Shown here: piece by piece, positions 53,240 through 62,175 of the stretch
Layout: the number at the start of each line of letters is the position of its first letter
Numbering within the stretch: position 1 is the first letter of the stretch
NCBI GenBank assembly: GCA_015232365.1
Contig: JADFZU010000004.1
Span: 1 to 64,000 of the forward strand
Reading direction: 5' to 3'
Origin: Magnetococcales bacterium
GTDB taxonomy: Bacteria > Pseudomonadota > Magnetococcia > Magnetococcales > JADFYX01
DNA: 64,000 bases
Notes under the pieces: model-generated
The model's input: only the letters and a program-made list of their open reading frames with translations
Told to the model about the DNA's origin: nothing
Database searches by the model: none
Program-made: the position numbers and the translations under genes

Positions 53240-54589
53240 TCACTTTGATTTAACAGAAGATAAAGCCCTAAAAGTCAGGGTTAAAAAAAGAATACCGCCA
53301 ACAACAGCCAAAATGCCGCCAAGCCCCATTATCCACATGGGGATTTTATCCGCCAGACTCTCCAACCCCTGGGCAGCTCCGGGAGTTTTACGTTGTACAC
53401 CGTGACCACCAGACCAAGCCAGGCCAGTAATATGCAACAAAGAGCCACTACTATAGAGCATCAGTTGCCGGTTGGACCAGACTATAGATGGCCGTTTATA
53501 ACCTAAACCTGGCAGAAGATGATAGGTAATGCCCATATAGGCCAGGGTAATACCAACTATGGAACCATGGTAGTGGGCTGGAATAGTAACGTTGACTGCA
53601 TTGATCATAAACCCGATCCAGCCGCCGGCACCAAATAGAATCAGTGAATAGAGCAAGGCTAAACGTAGAGGACGGTTCTCTTCAGCAATTTTTTTGTTGC
53701 CCAATAAGGAGCGAAAAATAATGACTCCAACAATAAGTGGGGCTATGCCGCCACCGTAATACATCAAATCTGTAAATGCCAGTCTATGCTCAATGGTGTC
53801 GACACCATACAAACTGTGAATAACGGGCCCCAACAGTGCAGGAAAAGCCCCAATTATAAAGAGCAAAATTAGTAGACCAGTTCGGGCTACAGGTTTTCCT
53901 GTTATTGCAGTTGCCAACCATAACCAAGCGACCATCAACAGTTGGGTATGGGTAAATTGTAAAATATGGCCTGGCCCCCAGAAGAGGGTCTCATAATATA
54001 GTTCGGTTTTATCAGATGAAAGCTCTTCAGGAGTTGCAAAATAGGTCCATATCAAGGAGGCTATAGCGATGATGGCAATGGCCATTGCTGTTTTTACACC
54101 AAAACTCAAGAGCTGTTTTTTGTTGGGAGTAAAGCAGACCTGTAGAGCGACTATGGCAAACCCTAAACCAAAGAGTATTAAACCGCTAAAAAATGCCCAG
54201 TTGGCAAGAACAGGAACATAGTTGTTTAAATATGGCTCATCCTTACCCAAAAAAGGCGAGAAGGTGATTAGAACTGCTCCAAGTACAGCAAGCCACAAAG
54301 CGGTTTTTCCAATAGCAACAGTACTTTTTGGTGTGGTTAGAATAGCAAAAATTCCAGCAAAAGAGAGAAACCAGACCAGTACTGACAGATCGACATGGAT
54401 AACCAGAGCAGTTTTAAATGAGCCAGCCCAGGGAATTAGATCGTGTATAATGGGAGTTCTTGCCAAGATTATCAAGATAACCACCAACCCAGAGCCAATT
54501 AGAGAGCTAAGCGCCAGAGTAAGCCATCCTGAGGCAAGCTGTTTATGGGGGCCTGTGGGGAAGTTGAACCGTAATAAATTGTCAGACAT
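53240..54589 (-). CDS. divergent haem-copper oxidase subunit I-like membrane protein
   Basis: 449 residues with ~12 membrane helices. Haem-copper landmarks are a helix-2 histidine in VIHVDLSVLVWF, GPGHILQFTHTQ in helix 6, and IPAHYHGSIVGITLAYMG with TYHLLP in helix 10. In helix 7 only one histidine is seen (IEHRLAF) where oxidases have two, so a normal CuB site is doubtful. It groups by eye with NorB/cbb3-like atypical subunits. It is divergent from the cox operon across 556 bases and co-directional with the ABC exporter. Confidence 0.78.
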   Translation of the reverse strand: MSDNLLRFNFPTGPHKQLASGWLTLALSSLIGSGLVVILIILARTPIIHDLIPWAGSFKTALVIHVDLSVLVWFLSFAGIFAILTTPKSTVAIGKTALWLAVLGAVLITFSPFLGKDEPYLNNYVPVLANWAFFSGLILFGLGFAIVALQVCFTPNKKQLLSFGVKTAMAIAIIAIASLIWTYFATPEELSSDKTELYYETLFWGPGHILQFTHTQLLMVAWLWLATAITGKPVARTGLLILLFIIGAFPALLGPVIHSLYGVDTIEHRLAFTDLMYYGGGIAPLIVGVIIFRSLLGNKKIAEENRPLRLALLYSLILFGAGGWIGFMINAVNVTIPAHYHGSIVGITLAYMGITYHLLPGLGYKRPSIVWSNRQLMLYSSGSLLHITGLAWSGGHGVQRKTPGAAQGLESLADKIPMWIMGLGGILAVVGGILFLTLTFRALSSVKSK

Positions 54590-55145
54590 TGTTAAAGACC
54601 TTCTTAAAAAATGAGTTGTATCTACCGATTAATTTGGCTTATGTAGCAAACATGGATTTGGTTTTTAGTCTATCTTGAGATTTGTATAAAGTGTGCAGAT
54701 CGATGTGGAAGCTGTGCACTTTTAAGTATATAACGAGGAGGCTACTTTTTTAAAAAAGTTAATAATATATTTTTGAGTCAGGTAGAGTTTAACTATCTCG
54801 GTTTGTAGTTACAATATTAAAAGTAATAAATAATTTTGTAATTAGGCTTTAAAAAAATTGTAAAATAATTATTAAGAAAATGTTAAGAAAAATTTTAGCA
54901 AATAATTTCAGAAAAATATATAGTTAAAACATCGATGTTTTCCAAAAAAAGTTTCAAAATTTAGGCAGACAAATGGTGTCAATAGCACGTTTTAGAATCT
55001 TTTGAGTTGACAGTGGAATGTTGAACGTGGTTATTTATTGAGATTGACATTGGTCAATTTGTACAGAATATAAAAGCACAAATTTTCATTACACCAAATA
55101 ACGCAGATCAAACTATACCAGTCTGGAATTTTAAGGAGAGTAAAT
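54590..55145. other. divergent intergenic region between the oxidase-like gene and the cox operon
   Basis: 556 bases, very AT-rich at 54770-54960, with no coding frame. It holds the FNR-type box and promoter listed separately, and AAGGAGAG before coxC. Confidence 0.5.
55044..55074 (+). promoter_or_regulatory. cox operon promoter with FNR/FixK-type box
   Basis: TTGACATTGGTCAA at 55044-55057 is a perfect TTGAC-N4-GTCAA palindrome, the shape of FNR/FixK/CRP-family operators. Its first six bases are also a perfect -35 (TTGACA), with TATAAA at 55069-55074 as a -10 candidate (19-base gap, or AATATA at 17). The overlap with -35 suggests repression or a dual role. It lies ~72 bases before coxC. Confidence 0.6.
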
Positions 55146-55910
55146 ATGTCTCAATCAAGCACATCTCAACATGTACATCATTGGGAAGTTAGTTGGGCTC
55201 CCATGGTTGCGACCTTCGGGATTTTGTTTGCTCTGCCGCTGGCTTTTTCAGCCTATTTTGTTTACGAAAATACTCTGCTGACAGTAATATTTGCAGGTAT
55301 AGGAACTCCAATGATGTTGGCTGGAATAGCCAAATGGGTTAGTGAAACCCTGCATGAAAAACCACTGATAGAGGGGATGTCACCTGTCGGACTACCCTAT
55401 TTTATTGTCTCAGAAGTTTTTATCTTTCTGGGATTTTTTGTCAGTTACTGGGCGATGCGCCTTTCTGCTGGTAATGCATGGCCTCCTGAAGGCACACCAG
55501 AATTCAACACGCAACTACCGATTATCATGACAGTGATTCTGGTAGCTTCGAGTATTACCTACCACGTTGCCGAAGAGAAATATGAGCATAACGATTTTCC
55601 TGGTTTTAGAAAATGGTTGATTATCTCAATCGCCTTGGGTTTAATTTTCCTCGGCTGTACATTTTATGAATACAACCATCTACTGCATCAGGGTTTCGCT
55701 CCATCAACCAACGCATTCAGCAGTATTTTTTACTCAATAACCGGTTTTCATGCTTCTCATGTGATTGTTGGTCTGGGAGTGTTTATTGCCATTTTAATAC
55801 CAGCTTTCTCCAACAAGGCTCATAAATCTCTAGTCTTCTGTGGCGGAGTTTATTGGCACTTTGTTGATGTAGTTTGGTTTTTTGTTGCCTCACAAGTATA
55901 TTTCTGGTAG
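55146..55910 (+). CDS. coxC: cytochrome c oxidase subunit III
   Basis: 254 residues with about seven membrane helices, including SEVFIFLGFFVSYWAMRL, TGFHASHVIVGLGVF and YWHFVDVVWFF, which is the subunit III signature with the conserved HFVD and HxxHV elements. AAGGAGAG precedes ATG 55146. First gene of the cox operon, an unusual III-sco-II-I order. Confidence 0.93.
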   Translation: MSQSSTSQHVHHWEVSWAPMVATFGILFALPLAFSAYFVYENTLLTVIFAGIGTPMMLAGIAKWVSETLHEKPLIEGMSPVGLPYFIVSEVFIFLGFFVSYWAMRLSAGNAWPPEGTPEFNTQLPIIMTVILVASSITYHVAEEKYEHNDFPGFRKWLIISIALGLIFLGCTFYEYNHLLHQGFAPSTNAFSSIFYSITGFHASHVIVGLGVFIAILIPAFSNKAHKSLVFCGGVYWHFVDVVWFFVASQVYFW

Positions 55911-55929
55911 AGCAGGCAAAAAATAGAGT

Positions 55930-56754
55930 ATGAGACATATTTTAGCTTTTTTCATTGGCACGATTTTCATTTTAGGAACAGTGCCGGTCGAGGCTAACTA
56001 CTTTCGGCAAAGAGAGTCTGATGTTGACTCAAATGTGTTTCGTATACTTGAAAAGGATTTTATGGGTGTCCAGTTTGATCAGGACCTTGAGTTAATTGAT
56101 CAAAATGGAGCACAGCTAAAAGTTGGTGACTTTGCCGGTAAGCCACTGGTTCTTGTATGGTCATATTATTCCTGTGATGGCAGTTGTTCGGCAGTTAATG
56201 CAGAGCTTAAACTTCTGTTGGAACAGGTAGACAGGCAGACAATTGGTGAAAACTACCGGGTTTTAACTCTCTCATTTGACAAAAATGATACAGTTGAAAC
56301 CATTAAGGAGTTCCGAAGTTTTCTACAGTTGCCGCCAAAGTGGGAGAAAGCATGGACATTTGCGGTTCTTAAAGATCCGCAGAAGATAGAAGAGATGACA
56401 AAAAAGACCGGTTTCAAGTTTTTCTGGGCTCCTCAAGATAAAACTTTCTACCATCCTAATGTTTTTATCCTGCTATCTCCAGATGGAAGAATTACCCGAT
56501 ACATCTATGCCCTGACCAATAATGAGAAGGATATGGGGTTGGCTCTGTTAGAGGCAAGAAAGGGTGATTTTAAAGTAAATGAGGTGATAGACTTTGTAGT
56601 TGGGCTCTGTTACAGCTACAACTATAAAGAGGGGCGGTATACCTATAACATACCTCTGTACGTTGGACTTGGTGCACTTTTTATCGGACTTTCACTGTTG
56701 TTTAGTTCGGTTTTGCTTTTTAGGAAAAAGAAATTAAAGGAGGGAACGCAATAA
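55930..56754 (+). CDS. SCO1/SenC-like protein with C-terminal membrane anchor
   Basis: 274 residues: signal peptide (~1-22), thioredoxin-like SCO domain with the copper-binding pair in YSCDGSCSAV and a distal histidine in FYHPNVFILL, and a C-terminal membrane helix (~240-265). SCO proteins deliver copper to, or reduce, the CuA site of subunit II. The C-terminal anchor differs from the usual N-terminal one. It lies between coxC and coxB and overlaps coxB by one base. Confidence 0.88.
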   Translation: MRHILAFFIGTIFILGTVPVEANYFRQRESDVDSNVFRILEKDFMGVQFDQDLELIDQNGAQLKVGDFAGKPLVLVWSYYSCDGSCSAVNAELKLLLEQVDRQTIGENYRVLTLSFDKNDTVETIKEFRSFLQLPPKWEKAWTFAVLKDPQKIEEMTKKTGFKFFWAPQDKTFYHPNVFILLSPDGRITRYIYALTNNEKDMGLALLEARKGDFKVNEVIDFVVGLCYSYNYKEGRYTYNIPLYVGLGALFIGLSLLFSSVLLFRKKKLKEGTQ

Positions 56755-57500
56755 TGAAAAAGATGCTTACGGCTTTGACCTGGATTGGGTTGATTATGTC
56801 GTCCGCTATCGCAATGGCTTCTGATTCTGCCGGGGTTATAAAAGATCCAGCGGAGAGTTGGAAACACCTTTGGATGGAAGTGATGATTGACCTCTACATC
56901 ATGGGCGGTATTTTCGGTGCACTTGCTATATACTGGTTGATTAAGTATAGAGCAAAAAGCCCGGATGCCGTAGGTAAGGGGCCAAAATTGACACGTTCAC
57001 AACGTTGGGCCTGGGCTATAGTTCCCTGTGTGCTTTTTCTTGCTGATGACCTGTATCTGGGTGCTAGTGGTTGGTCGGCCTGGAATGTCTACCGGAATGT
57101 TCCCGAGAATGCCATGGAGGTTAAGGTTACTGGCAGAATGTGGAACTGGGAGTTTGAATATGAGGACGGCACAACATCCAGCTATGATGTTGATGGTGAT
57201 GAGGGCGAAAAAGGAGACGGCTTGGTGGTTCCAGTTGGAACGCCAGTAGTGCTTCGCATGACCTCAGAGGATGTTGTACACTCCTTTGGCATAACCGAAT
57301 ACCGGGTTAAAGAGGATCTTATGCCCGGACGAATTACCTATATTTGGTTCTACCCCAAAAAAGAGGCAGAAAGCTGGGTAACATGCACTGAGTTTTGTGG
57401 TGCAAATCACTCTAGAATGTATGCACCAATCAAAGCAGTTCCAGCAGCAAAATATCAAGAATGGATAGCCAAACGTGCTAAGGAGGAGGCTGAAGGATGA
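56754..57500 (+). CDS. coxB: cytochrome c oxidase subunit II
   Basis: 248 residues: signal peptide, two membrane helices (~40-62 and ~83-103), and a cupredoxin domain with the complete CuA site: the histidine of VVHSFGI and CTEFCGANHSRM. No c-type haem is fused at the C-terminus. ATGA overlap with coxA. Confidence 0.94.
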   Translation: MKKMLTALTWIGLIMSSAIAMASDSAGVIKDPAESWKHLWMEVMIDLYIMGGIFGALAIYWLIKYRAKSPDAVGKGPKLTRSQRWAWAIVPCVLFLADDLYLGASGWSAWNVYRNVPENAMEVKVTGRMWNWEFEYEDGTTSSYDVDGDEGEKGDGLVVPVGTPVVLRMTSEDVVHSFGITEYRVKEDLMPGRITYIWFYPKKEAESWVTCTEFCGANHSRMYAPIKAVPAAKYQEWIAKRAKEEAEG

Positions 57501-59101
57501 GTAAGAAATCTGAAAAATTCAATTTAAGTGAATGGATTTTTACCACCGACCATAAGCGTATCGGTGTTATGTATCTCATTGGATCAATTGCCGCCTTTTC
57601 AGTAGCTGGAGTAATGGCGATATTGATTCGTATTGAACAGTCCAGCTTGGGACCAACCCTGGCTGCTGATGCCATGACCGCTGGCCAACAGTATAACCAA
57701 TGGCTATATTTTCATGGTGCTGCCATGATTCTGGCCTTTCTTATTCCTGGCCTTACAGGATTTGCCGCCAACTATTTTCTGCCGCTAATGATCGGTGCTG
57801 CAGATGTGGCTTTTCCACGGATTAATGCTCTGAGTGTCTGGCTGTTCTGGGCCGGTATCATTGTTGCCCTGCTCGGTTTTGTTATTCCTGATGCTCCAGA
57901 TATCATGTGGACCGGTTATCCGCCCTATTCAATATTGACAGGTGGTAATACGGCGTTCTATGTGTTTACAGTCCATCTTTTGGGGTTTGCCTCCATTTTG
58001 GGAGCGGTAAACTTTTTGGTAACTGTTATCTACATGCGTGCTCCTGGTATGGGTTGGAACCAGCTCAACATGTTTGTCTGGTCCACAGTTACAGCATTTG
58101 TCATCCAGTTGGTTTTTGTTCCTGTTCTCGCTGCTGCGGTTACCATGTTGCTGTTTGATAAGTATTTGGGAACCCACTTTTTTGATCCTTCGGCAGGTGG
58201 CGATGTTCTCCTTTATCAAAACCTCTTCTGGTTTTACTCCCATCCGGCAGTGTATGTGATCCTGCTTCCTGCCCTCGGCATTCTCTATGAGGTTGTTGCC
58301 ACATTCAGTAAAAACCGTATCTTTAACTACAAAGCTGCTGTTTATGGTGGAATGTGGGGTGTGGTTTTGATTTCTGGTGAGGTTTGGGTTCACCATTTAT
58401 ATGTATCCGGCATGCCAGATTGGATTCGTATCGGACAGATGATCAGCACCCTGCTTATCTCCCTTCCGGTTGGTCTATTGGCGATATCCTTGTTTGGTAC
58501 TCTGTACAAGGGAGCTATAACTTTTGAACTACCTATGAAGTATGCAGTATCCTGCCTGTTTTTATTCCTTATTGGTGGCTTGACCGGTATACCTCTTGCT
58601 ATTACTGCTCTTGATCTGCATCTATCTGATACTTCGTTCATCCATGCTCATTTCCACTATATAATGGGTATTTTTGCAACCTTCTCAGTGTTTGCTGCAG
58701 TCTACTACTGGTTCCCAAAAATGACTGGTAAAATGTACAATGACAAGTGGGGAACCATTGGTTTCTGGCTGAATTTTATCGGTGTTAATGTCACATTTAT
58801 GCCGCTTTTCAAAATCGGTGTTGATGGTATGCCTCGTCGTTACTGGAACTATGAGATGTTCCCGCAGTTTGAAACATGGCATTATATCGCTATGTTGGGA
58901 GCTTTGTTGGTAGCTTCAGGTATGATTATTACCATTCTTAACTGGATCATGAGTGCTATGAATGGTAAGAAGTCCGTTGACAACCCATGGAAATCAAAAT
59001 CTTTGGAGTGGACTCATACGGTCAACCCTCCTGGACCTGGTAACTTTCTGAAAGATGTAAAAGTTGCTGATGATTGGACACCTTATGACTACGGAAAATA
59101 A
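57497..59101 (+). CDS. coxA: cytochrome c oxidase subunit I
   Basis: 534 residues with 12 membrane helices. Haem and CuB ligands are all in place: YFHGAAMI (helix 2), YSHPAVYVILLP with the cross-linking tyrosine (helix 6), EVWVHHLYVSG (helix 7) and IHAHFHYIMG (helix 10). This is the proton-pumping aa3-type oxidase core. Starts in the coxB stop; the small gene at 59085 overlaps its end. Confidence 0.95.
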   Translation: MSKKSEKFNLSEWIFTTDHKRIGVMYLIGSIAAFSVAGVMAILIRIEQSSLGPTLAADAMTAGQQYNQWLYFHGAAMILAFLIPGLTGFAANYFLPLMIGAADVAFPRINALSVWLFWAGIIVALLGFVIPDAPDIMWTGYPPYSILTGGNTAFYVFTVHLLGFASILGAVNFLVTVIYMRAPGMGWNQLNMFVWSTVTAFVIQLVFVPVLAAAVTMLLFDKYLGTHFFDPSAGGDVLLYQNLFWFYSHPAVYVILLPALGILYEVVATFSKNRIFNYKAAVYGGMWGVVLISGEVWVHHLYVSGMPDWIRIGQMISTLLISLPVGLLAISLFGTLYKGAITFELPMKYAVSCLFLFLIGGLTGIPLAITALDLHLSDTSFIHAHFHYIMGIFATFSVFAAVYYWFPKMTGKMYNDKWGTIGFWLNFIGVNVTFMPLFKIGVDGMPRRYWNYEMFPQFETWHYIAMLGALLVASGMIITILNWIMSAMNGKKSVDNPWKSKSLEWTHTVNPPGPGNFLKDVKVADDWTPYDYGK

Positions 59102-59204
59102 GATACCGAAAAAAAAGTTATGGATTACTGCTGGTCTGTTGATGCTGTTGGCTATTTTGATCAACATCTCCATCTACTATAAGGTCAGCCGTTACGGTCC
59201 GTAA
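59085..59204 (+). CDS. 39-residue cytochrome oxidase-associated membrane protein
   Basis: ATG 59085 overlaps the end of coxA by 17 bases in another frame. The product has a basic N-terminus (KIPKKKLW), one membrane helix (~12-31: ITAGLLMLLAILINISIYY) and the short end KVSRYGP. Size and position fit small single-helix oxidase subunits or assembly factors. No Shine-Dalgarno is evident, so translational coupling to coxA is likely. Confidence 0.68.
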   Translation: MTTENKIPKKKLWITAGLLMLLAILINISIYYKVSRYGP

Positions 59205-59244
59205 CCAACGTTTGAATTAGCAGAAAATTCGTTCAATACTATTG

Positions 59245-59283
59245 CCCCTTCTCTTGCAGAGTACTACTCTTTGAGAGAAGGGG
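59245..59283 (+). terminator. terminator of the cox operon
   Basis: Stem CCCCTTCTCT/AGAGAAGGGG (59245-59254 and 59274-59283) with an inner AGAGTA/TACTCT stem and a following TTTT. It lies 40 bases after the small oxidase-associated gene. The rest of 59284-59528 shows no gene. Confidence 0.82.
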
Positions 59284-59528
59284 TTTTGCCATATTAGGTT
59301 GGCTTTACTCTAGAACTTCTTAAACAGCGTGTAGGCGACATGATCATTGGCTTTAGCTGTTGCTTATCTTGTTGTTATTAATCAGTTTCTTCTATCTGTC
59401 TCCATACTGCTCTTAAATTTTTTAGCGGATTTTTGGTTCTAAGCGTAATCTAGGAATTATTATTATCGCTATTATTAGCCGATGTTAACCAGCTCTTTTG
59501 GGCTAGACTTTAAAGTGATTTCTAATTG

Positions 59529-60191
59529 ATGAGCAGTAAAACAAATAAAATATCAGTTAAACAGCTTATTATTGTCAATATCTTGATATTAATAGGGCTG
59601 TTCAGTTGCTTTAAACTGTGGCAACACTATTTTGCCAGCCCTAAAATTCCTAAAGAGTTGCGTGGTATTGTCCTGCCTGAACCAATTTCTTTAAAACCAT
59701 TTCGGTTGGTTGACCATTTTAGTAAACCATTCAACATGGAACGCCTCCAGGGAAGTTGGAGTTTTGTTTTTTTCGGCTATACACAGTGCCCTGATGTCTG
59801 CCCTATTTCCATGGGTCTATTGGCAGATACATTTGAACGTTTGAGTAAAGTTCCTGGTGTTTTAGATAATACTCAAGCCGTATTCATATCTGTCGACCCA
59901 GGACGGGACACTCCAGAGTTGCTAAAATCATATGTACCTTACTATAACCCTGAATTTCTTGGTGTTACAGGCACAGCTGAGCAGTTGCGTGCTTTTGCCA
60001 AACAGATGTTAGCTAGTTATGTCATCTCTTCAAAAGTAGATGAGGATGGCGACTACACTGTGGCTCATACTTCAGCATTTTTTCTTGTTGACCCTAAAGG
60101 GCAACTTTTTGCTATATTTCAATCCCAGTTTCATGACCCGGAAAAAATGGCAGAATATTTTATTAGTATAAGAACTAATTATGAAAAGTAG
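59529..60191 (+). CDS. SCO1/SenC family copper chaperone
   Basis: 220 residues with an N-terminal membrane anchor (~13-32), the FFGYTQCPDVCPISM copper-binding motif, and the conserved histidine in VAHTSAFFLVDPKG. Classical SCO topology, in contrast to the anchored SCO-like protein inside the cox operon. ATG 59529 directly follows a TTG; neither has a good ribosome site. Confidence 0.92.
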   Translation: MSSKTNKISVKQLIIVNILILIGLFSCFKLWQHYFASPKIPKELRGIVLPEPISLKPFRLVDHFSKPFNMERLQGSWSFVFFGYTQCPDVCPISMGLLADTFERLSKVPGVLDNTQAVFISVDPGRDTPELLKSYVPYYNPEFLGVTGTAEQLRAFAKQMLASYVISSKVDEDGDYTVAHTSAFFLVDPKGQLFAIFQSQFHDPEKMAEYFISIRTNYEK

Positions 60192-60257
60192 ATGGTTTCT
60201 TCTATGTTGTATGTAAGTGCTGTCGAAAAAGTTATTTATAGGTTTATACAAACAAAA

Positions 60258-60353
60258 TCATAGTGTATTAGCCAAAAGCCAAATTAGAAATGGGGGCATC
60301 AAAACTCCAAAGCCATGCATCAAACTTTGTTTTAACCAATATTGATGTAACAT
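60258..60353 (-). CDS. possible 31-residue membrane peptide
   Basis: Begins at ATG 60353 with AAGGA nine bases upstream; the sequence is mainly one hydrophobic helix (~14-30: FGVLMPPFLIWLLANTL). The ribosome-site spacing is good and it lies antisense in an otherwise empty 494-base gap (60192-60685) between sco and ctaB. Such short frames occur by chance; no family is recognised. Confidence 0.3.
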   Translation of the reverse strand: MLHQYWLKQSLMHGFGVLMPPFLIWLLANTL

Positions 60354-60685
60354 AAATAGAGATCCTTGCGGTTCTGAAATATAGTTTAAATTTCTACAAA
60401 TTGCATAAATTTCTTAAATATTTCCAAGTTTTAGTATATATTGTACCAGATGGGCTGCTTTATAGAAAAAATAGGATAAAAAAATTAGTTTGAGTCAGGT
60501 ATTGTTCTGTGCAGTAGTTACCAGTTATGAAGTATAAATTTTTATAGAAATTTTAAGTTTTGCAATGCATAACTTTTTATTATTGCTGGCATTTTATTGA
60601 CTATCTTGTTTGTTTGACTATGTTGGCTTTGTTAAGTTCACGCACGTCGGCTGGGGTCTGAAAACAGAAATTAGGAATTGCAAAA

Positions 60686-61549
60686 ATGAAAAACATGACA
60701 TGGACACCTTATGTTGAATTGATGAAACTGAAGATAGGCGGCATGATTGCTCTGACCGCAGTTGTCTCTTATTTATCAATGATGGAGAGTTTCGACGTTG
60801 TTCATCTCATTGTTCTTATTACTATTATGCTGCTGGGTGCTTCTAGTTCTGCCGTTTTCAACCACTGGTACGACCGAGATATTGATCAGAAGATGGAGAG
60901 GACTGCAAACCGCCCGTTAGCTACAGCACAGATTAACCCTGACCATGCTCTGTGGATGGCAAAAGGGTTGTTGGTTGCTGGAGTAGGGCTTGGAATCTGG
61001 TTTTTCAACCCAATGGTTGGATTGCACCTATTTTTAGGGGCTTTTTTTTATGGCATCGTCTATACCGTTTGGTTGAAGCGGCGAACATGGCTGAATATTG
61101 TTCTCGGTGGTCTTGCTGGAAGTTTTGCTGTGATGGCTGGTGCTGCATCAGTCAACCCAGACATGTACGTTCTACCGCTACTTTTAGCCCTGGTACTGTT
61201 TTTCTGGACTCCGTCACATTTTTGGAGTCTTGCTATACATCTAAAGAAAGAGTACCAGAAAGTTGGTGTCCCCATGTTGCCGGTGGTTGTTGGTGATAAA
61301 AAAGCTGCCCAATATATCTTCATCAATACAATTTTACTGGTAGCTTCATCAATGCTCCCATGGGTATTTGACAAGTTGGGTCTCATCTATCTTAGCGGTG
61401 CCTTATTGGCTGGCGGTCTTTTTCTATTTGGCAATGTACAACTATTAAAAAATCCTACTTGTGAAAATGGCTGGAAAAACTTTACCGGCTCCATGCGTTA
61501 TCTTGGCATTCTATTTATTGCCATCGTAATAGATAAAAATTTCTATTAG
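60686..61549 (+). CDS. ctaB: protoheme IX farnesyltransferase
   Basis: 287 residues, UbiA-type prenyltransferase with about eight membrane helices. The first catalytic motif is NHWYDRDIDQKMERTANRPL (N-x3-D-x3-D), and WTPSHFWSLAIHLKKEY forms the second loop of CyoE/CtaB enzymes. It converts protohaem to haem O, the precursor for haem A of the nearby oxidase. TAGGA precedes the ATG at 60686. Confidence 0.94.
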   Translation: MKNMTWTPYVELMKLKIGGMIALTAVVSYLSMMESFDVVHLIVLITIMLLGASSSAVFNHWYDRDIDQKMERTANRPLATAQINPDHALWMAKGLLVAGVGLGIWFFNPMVGLHLFLGAFFYGIVYTVWLKRRTWLNIVLGGLAGSFAVMAGAASVNPDMYVLPLLLALVLFFWTPSHFWSLAIHLKKEYQKVGVPMLPVVVGDKKAAQYIFINTILLVASSMLPWVFDKLGLIYLSGALLAGGLFLFGNVQLLKNPTCENGWKNFTGSMRYLGILFIAIVIDKNFY

Positions 61550-61779
61550 AATCAGACCTATAAATTACCGTAATTACGCCTGTCAGGTGAATCAATTAAC
61601 GGTTTATAGAGAGTCCAGGTCTATACTGTTACCACTTTCAGAATCAGTAAGCTTTGATATATGTAGTAGAATTAGTCGGTTTTCTTTTTTTGGGAAATTT
61701 GTTGAGACAATTGAAATTTTACAAGCTCCATAAGAGATTCTATTAAAATCACAATACATTTATTTCCATGTTTAACCAT

Positions 61780-61934
61780 AGATTCTGCAGTTATTCGTAC
61801 ATCACTGGTGCAACCTCTTGACTCACATGGTAAATCAGAAAAAATCTCCTCACCAACAAGGTGACTTCGATTTTTCCTGATTCACAGACAAACCAATATC
61901 TCATGCTATTAATGCACCCCCAAATGCTGAATCT
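61780..61934 (+). repeat. dispersed inverted-repeat-ended element, copy 3
   Basis: 155 bp in the same orientation as copies at 7266 and 46327. Ends AGATTCTGCAGTT and AAATGCTGAATCT are inverted, and the symmetry extends outward (TAACCATAGATTC versus GAATCTAGGTTA). The interior blocks CACCAACAAGGTGACTTCG and CCTGATTCACAGA match copy 2 closely. Confidence 0.88.
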
Positions 61935-62150
61935 AGGTTAACAGTTTTTCAGTAGCTAAATAATCTACTATTTAACTCTATTCTGTTAACAAATAATTTT
62001 AATATTGATACAGGTAGTGTAGACTTAGGTAACACTGAACTACTAAGCAGCAATGTTTAATCAACTAAATATTGGGGGTATTTGCGTTGAAGTTGTTTGT
62101 ATTTTTTTTTCTCAGCAACACCATTCTAAAATCTCTTCCCATAACTGCTG

Positions 62151-62170
62151 CTCAACAAAAAATTGTTGAG
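62151..62170 (+). promoter_or_regulatory. hairpin covering the ribosome-binding site of the cyclase gene
   Basis: Perfect stem CTCAACAA/TTGTTGAG with an AAAA loop, five bases before ATG 62176. The right arm contains the start of the GAGAG ribosome site, so a folded leader would hide it. Regulation is inferred. Confidence 0.45.
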
Positions 62171-62175
62171 AGCTT

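Larger units (their letters stand above)
61550..62175. other. intergenic region between ctaB and the cyclase gene
   Basis: 626 bases with no gene. It contains the third repeat copy (61780-61934) and a hairpin just before the cyclase start. The remaining parts are AT-rich and featureless by eye. Confidence 0.5.
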
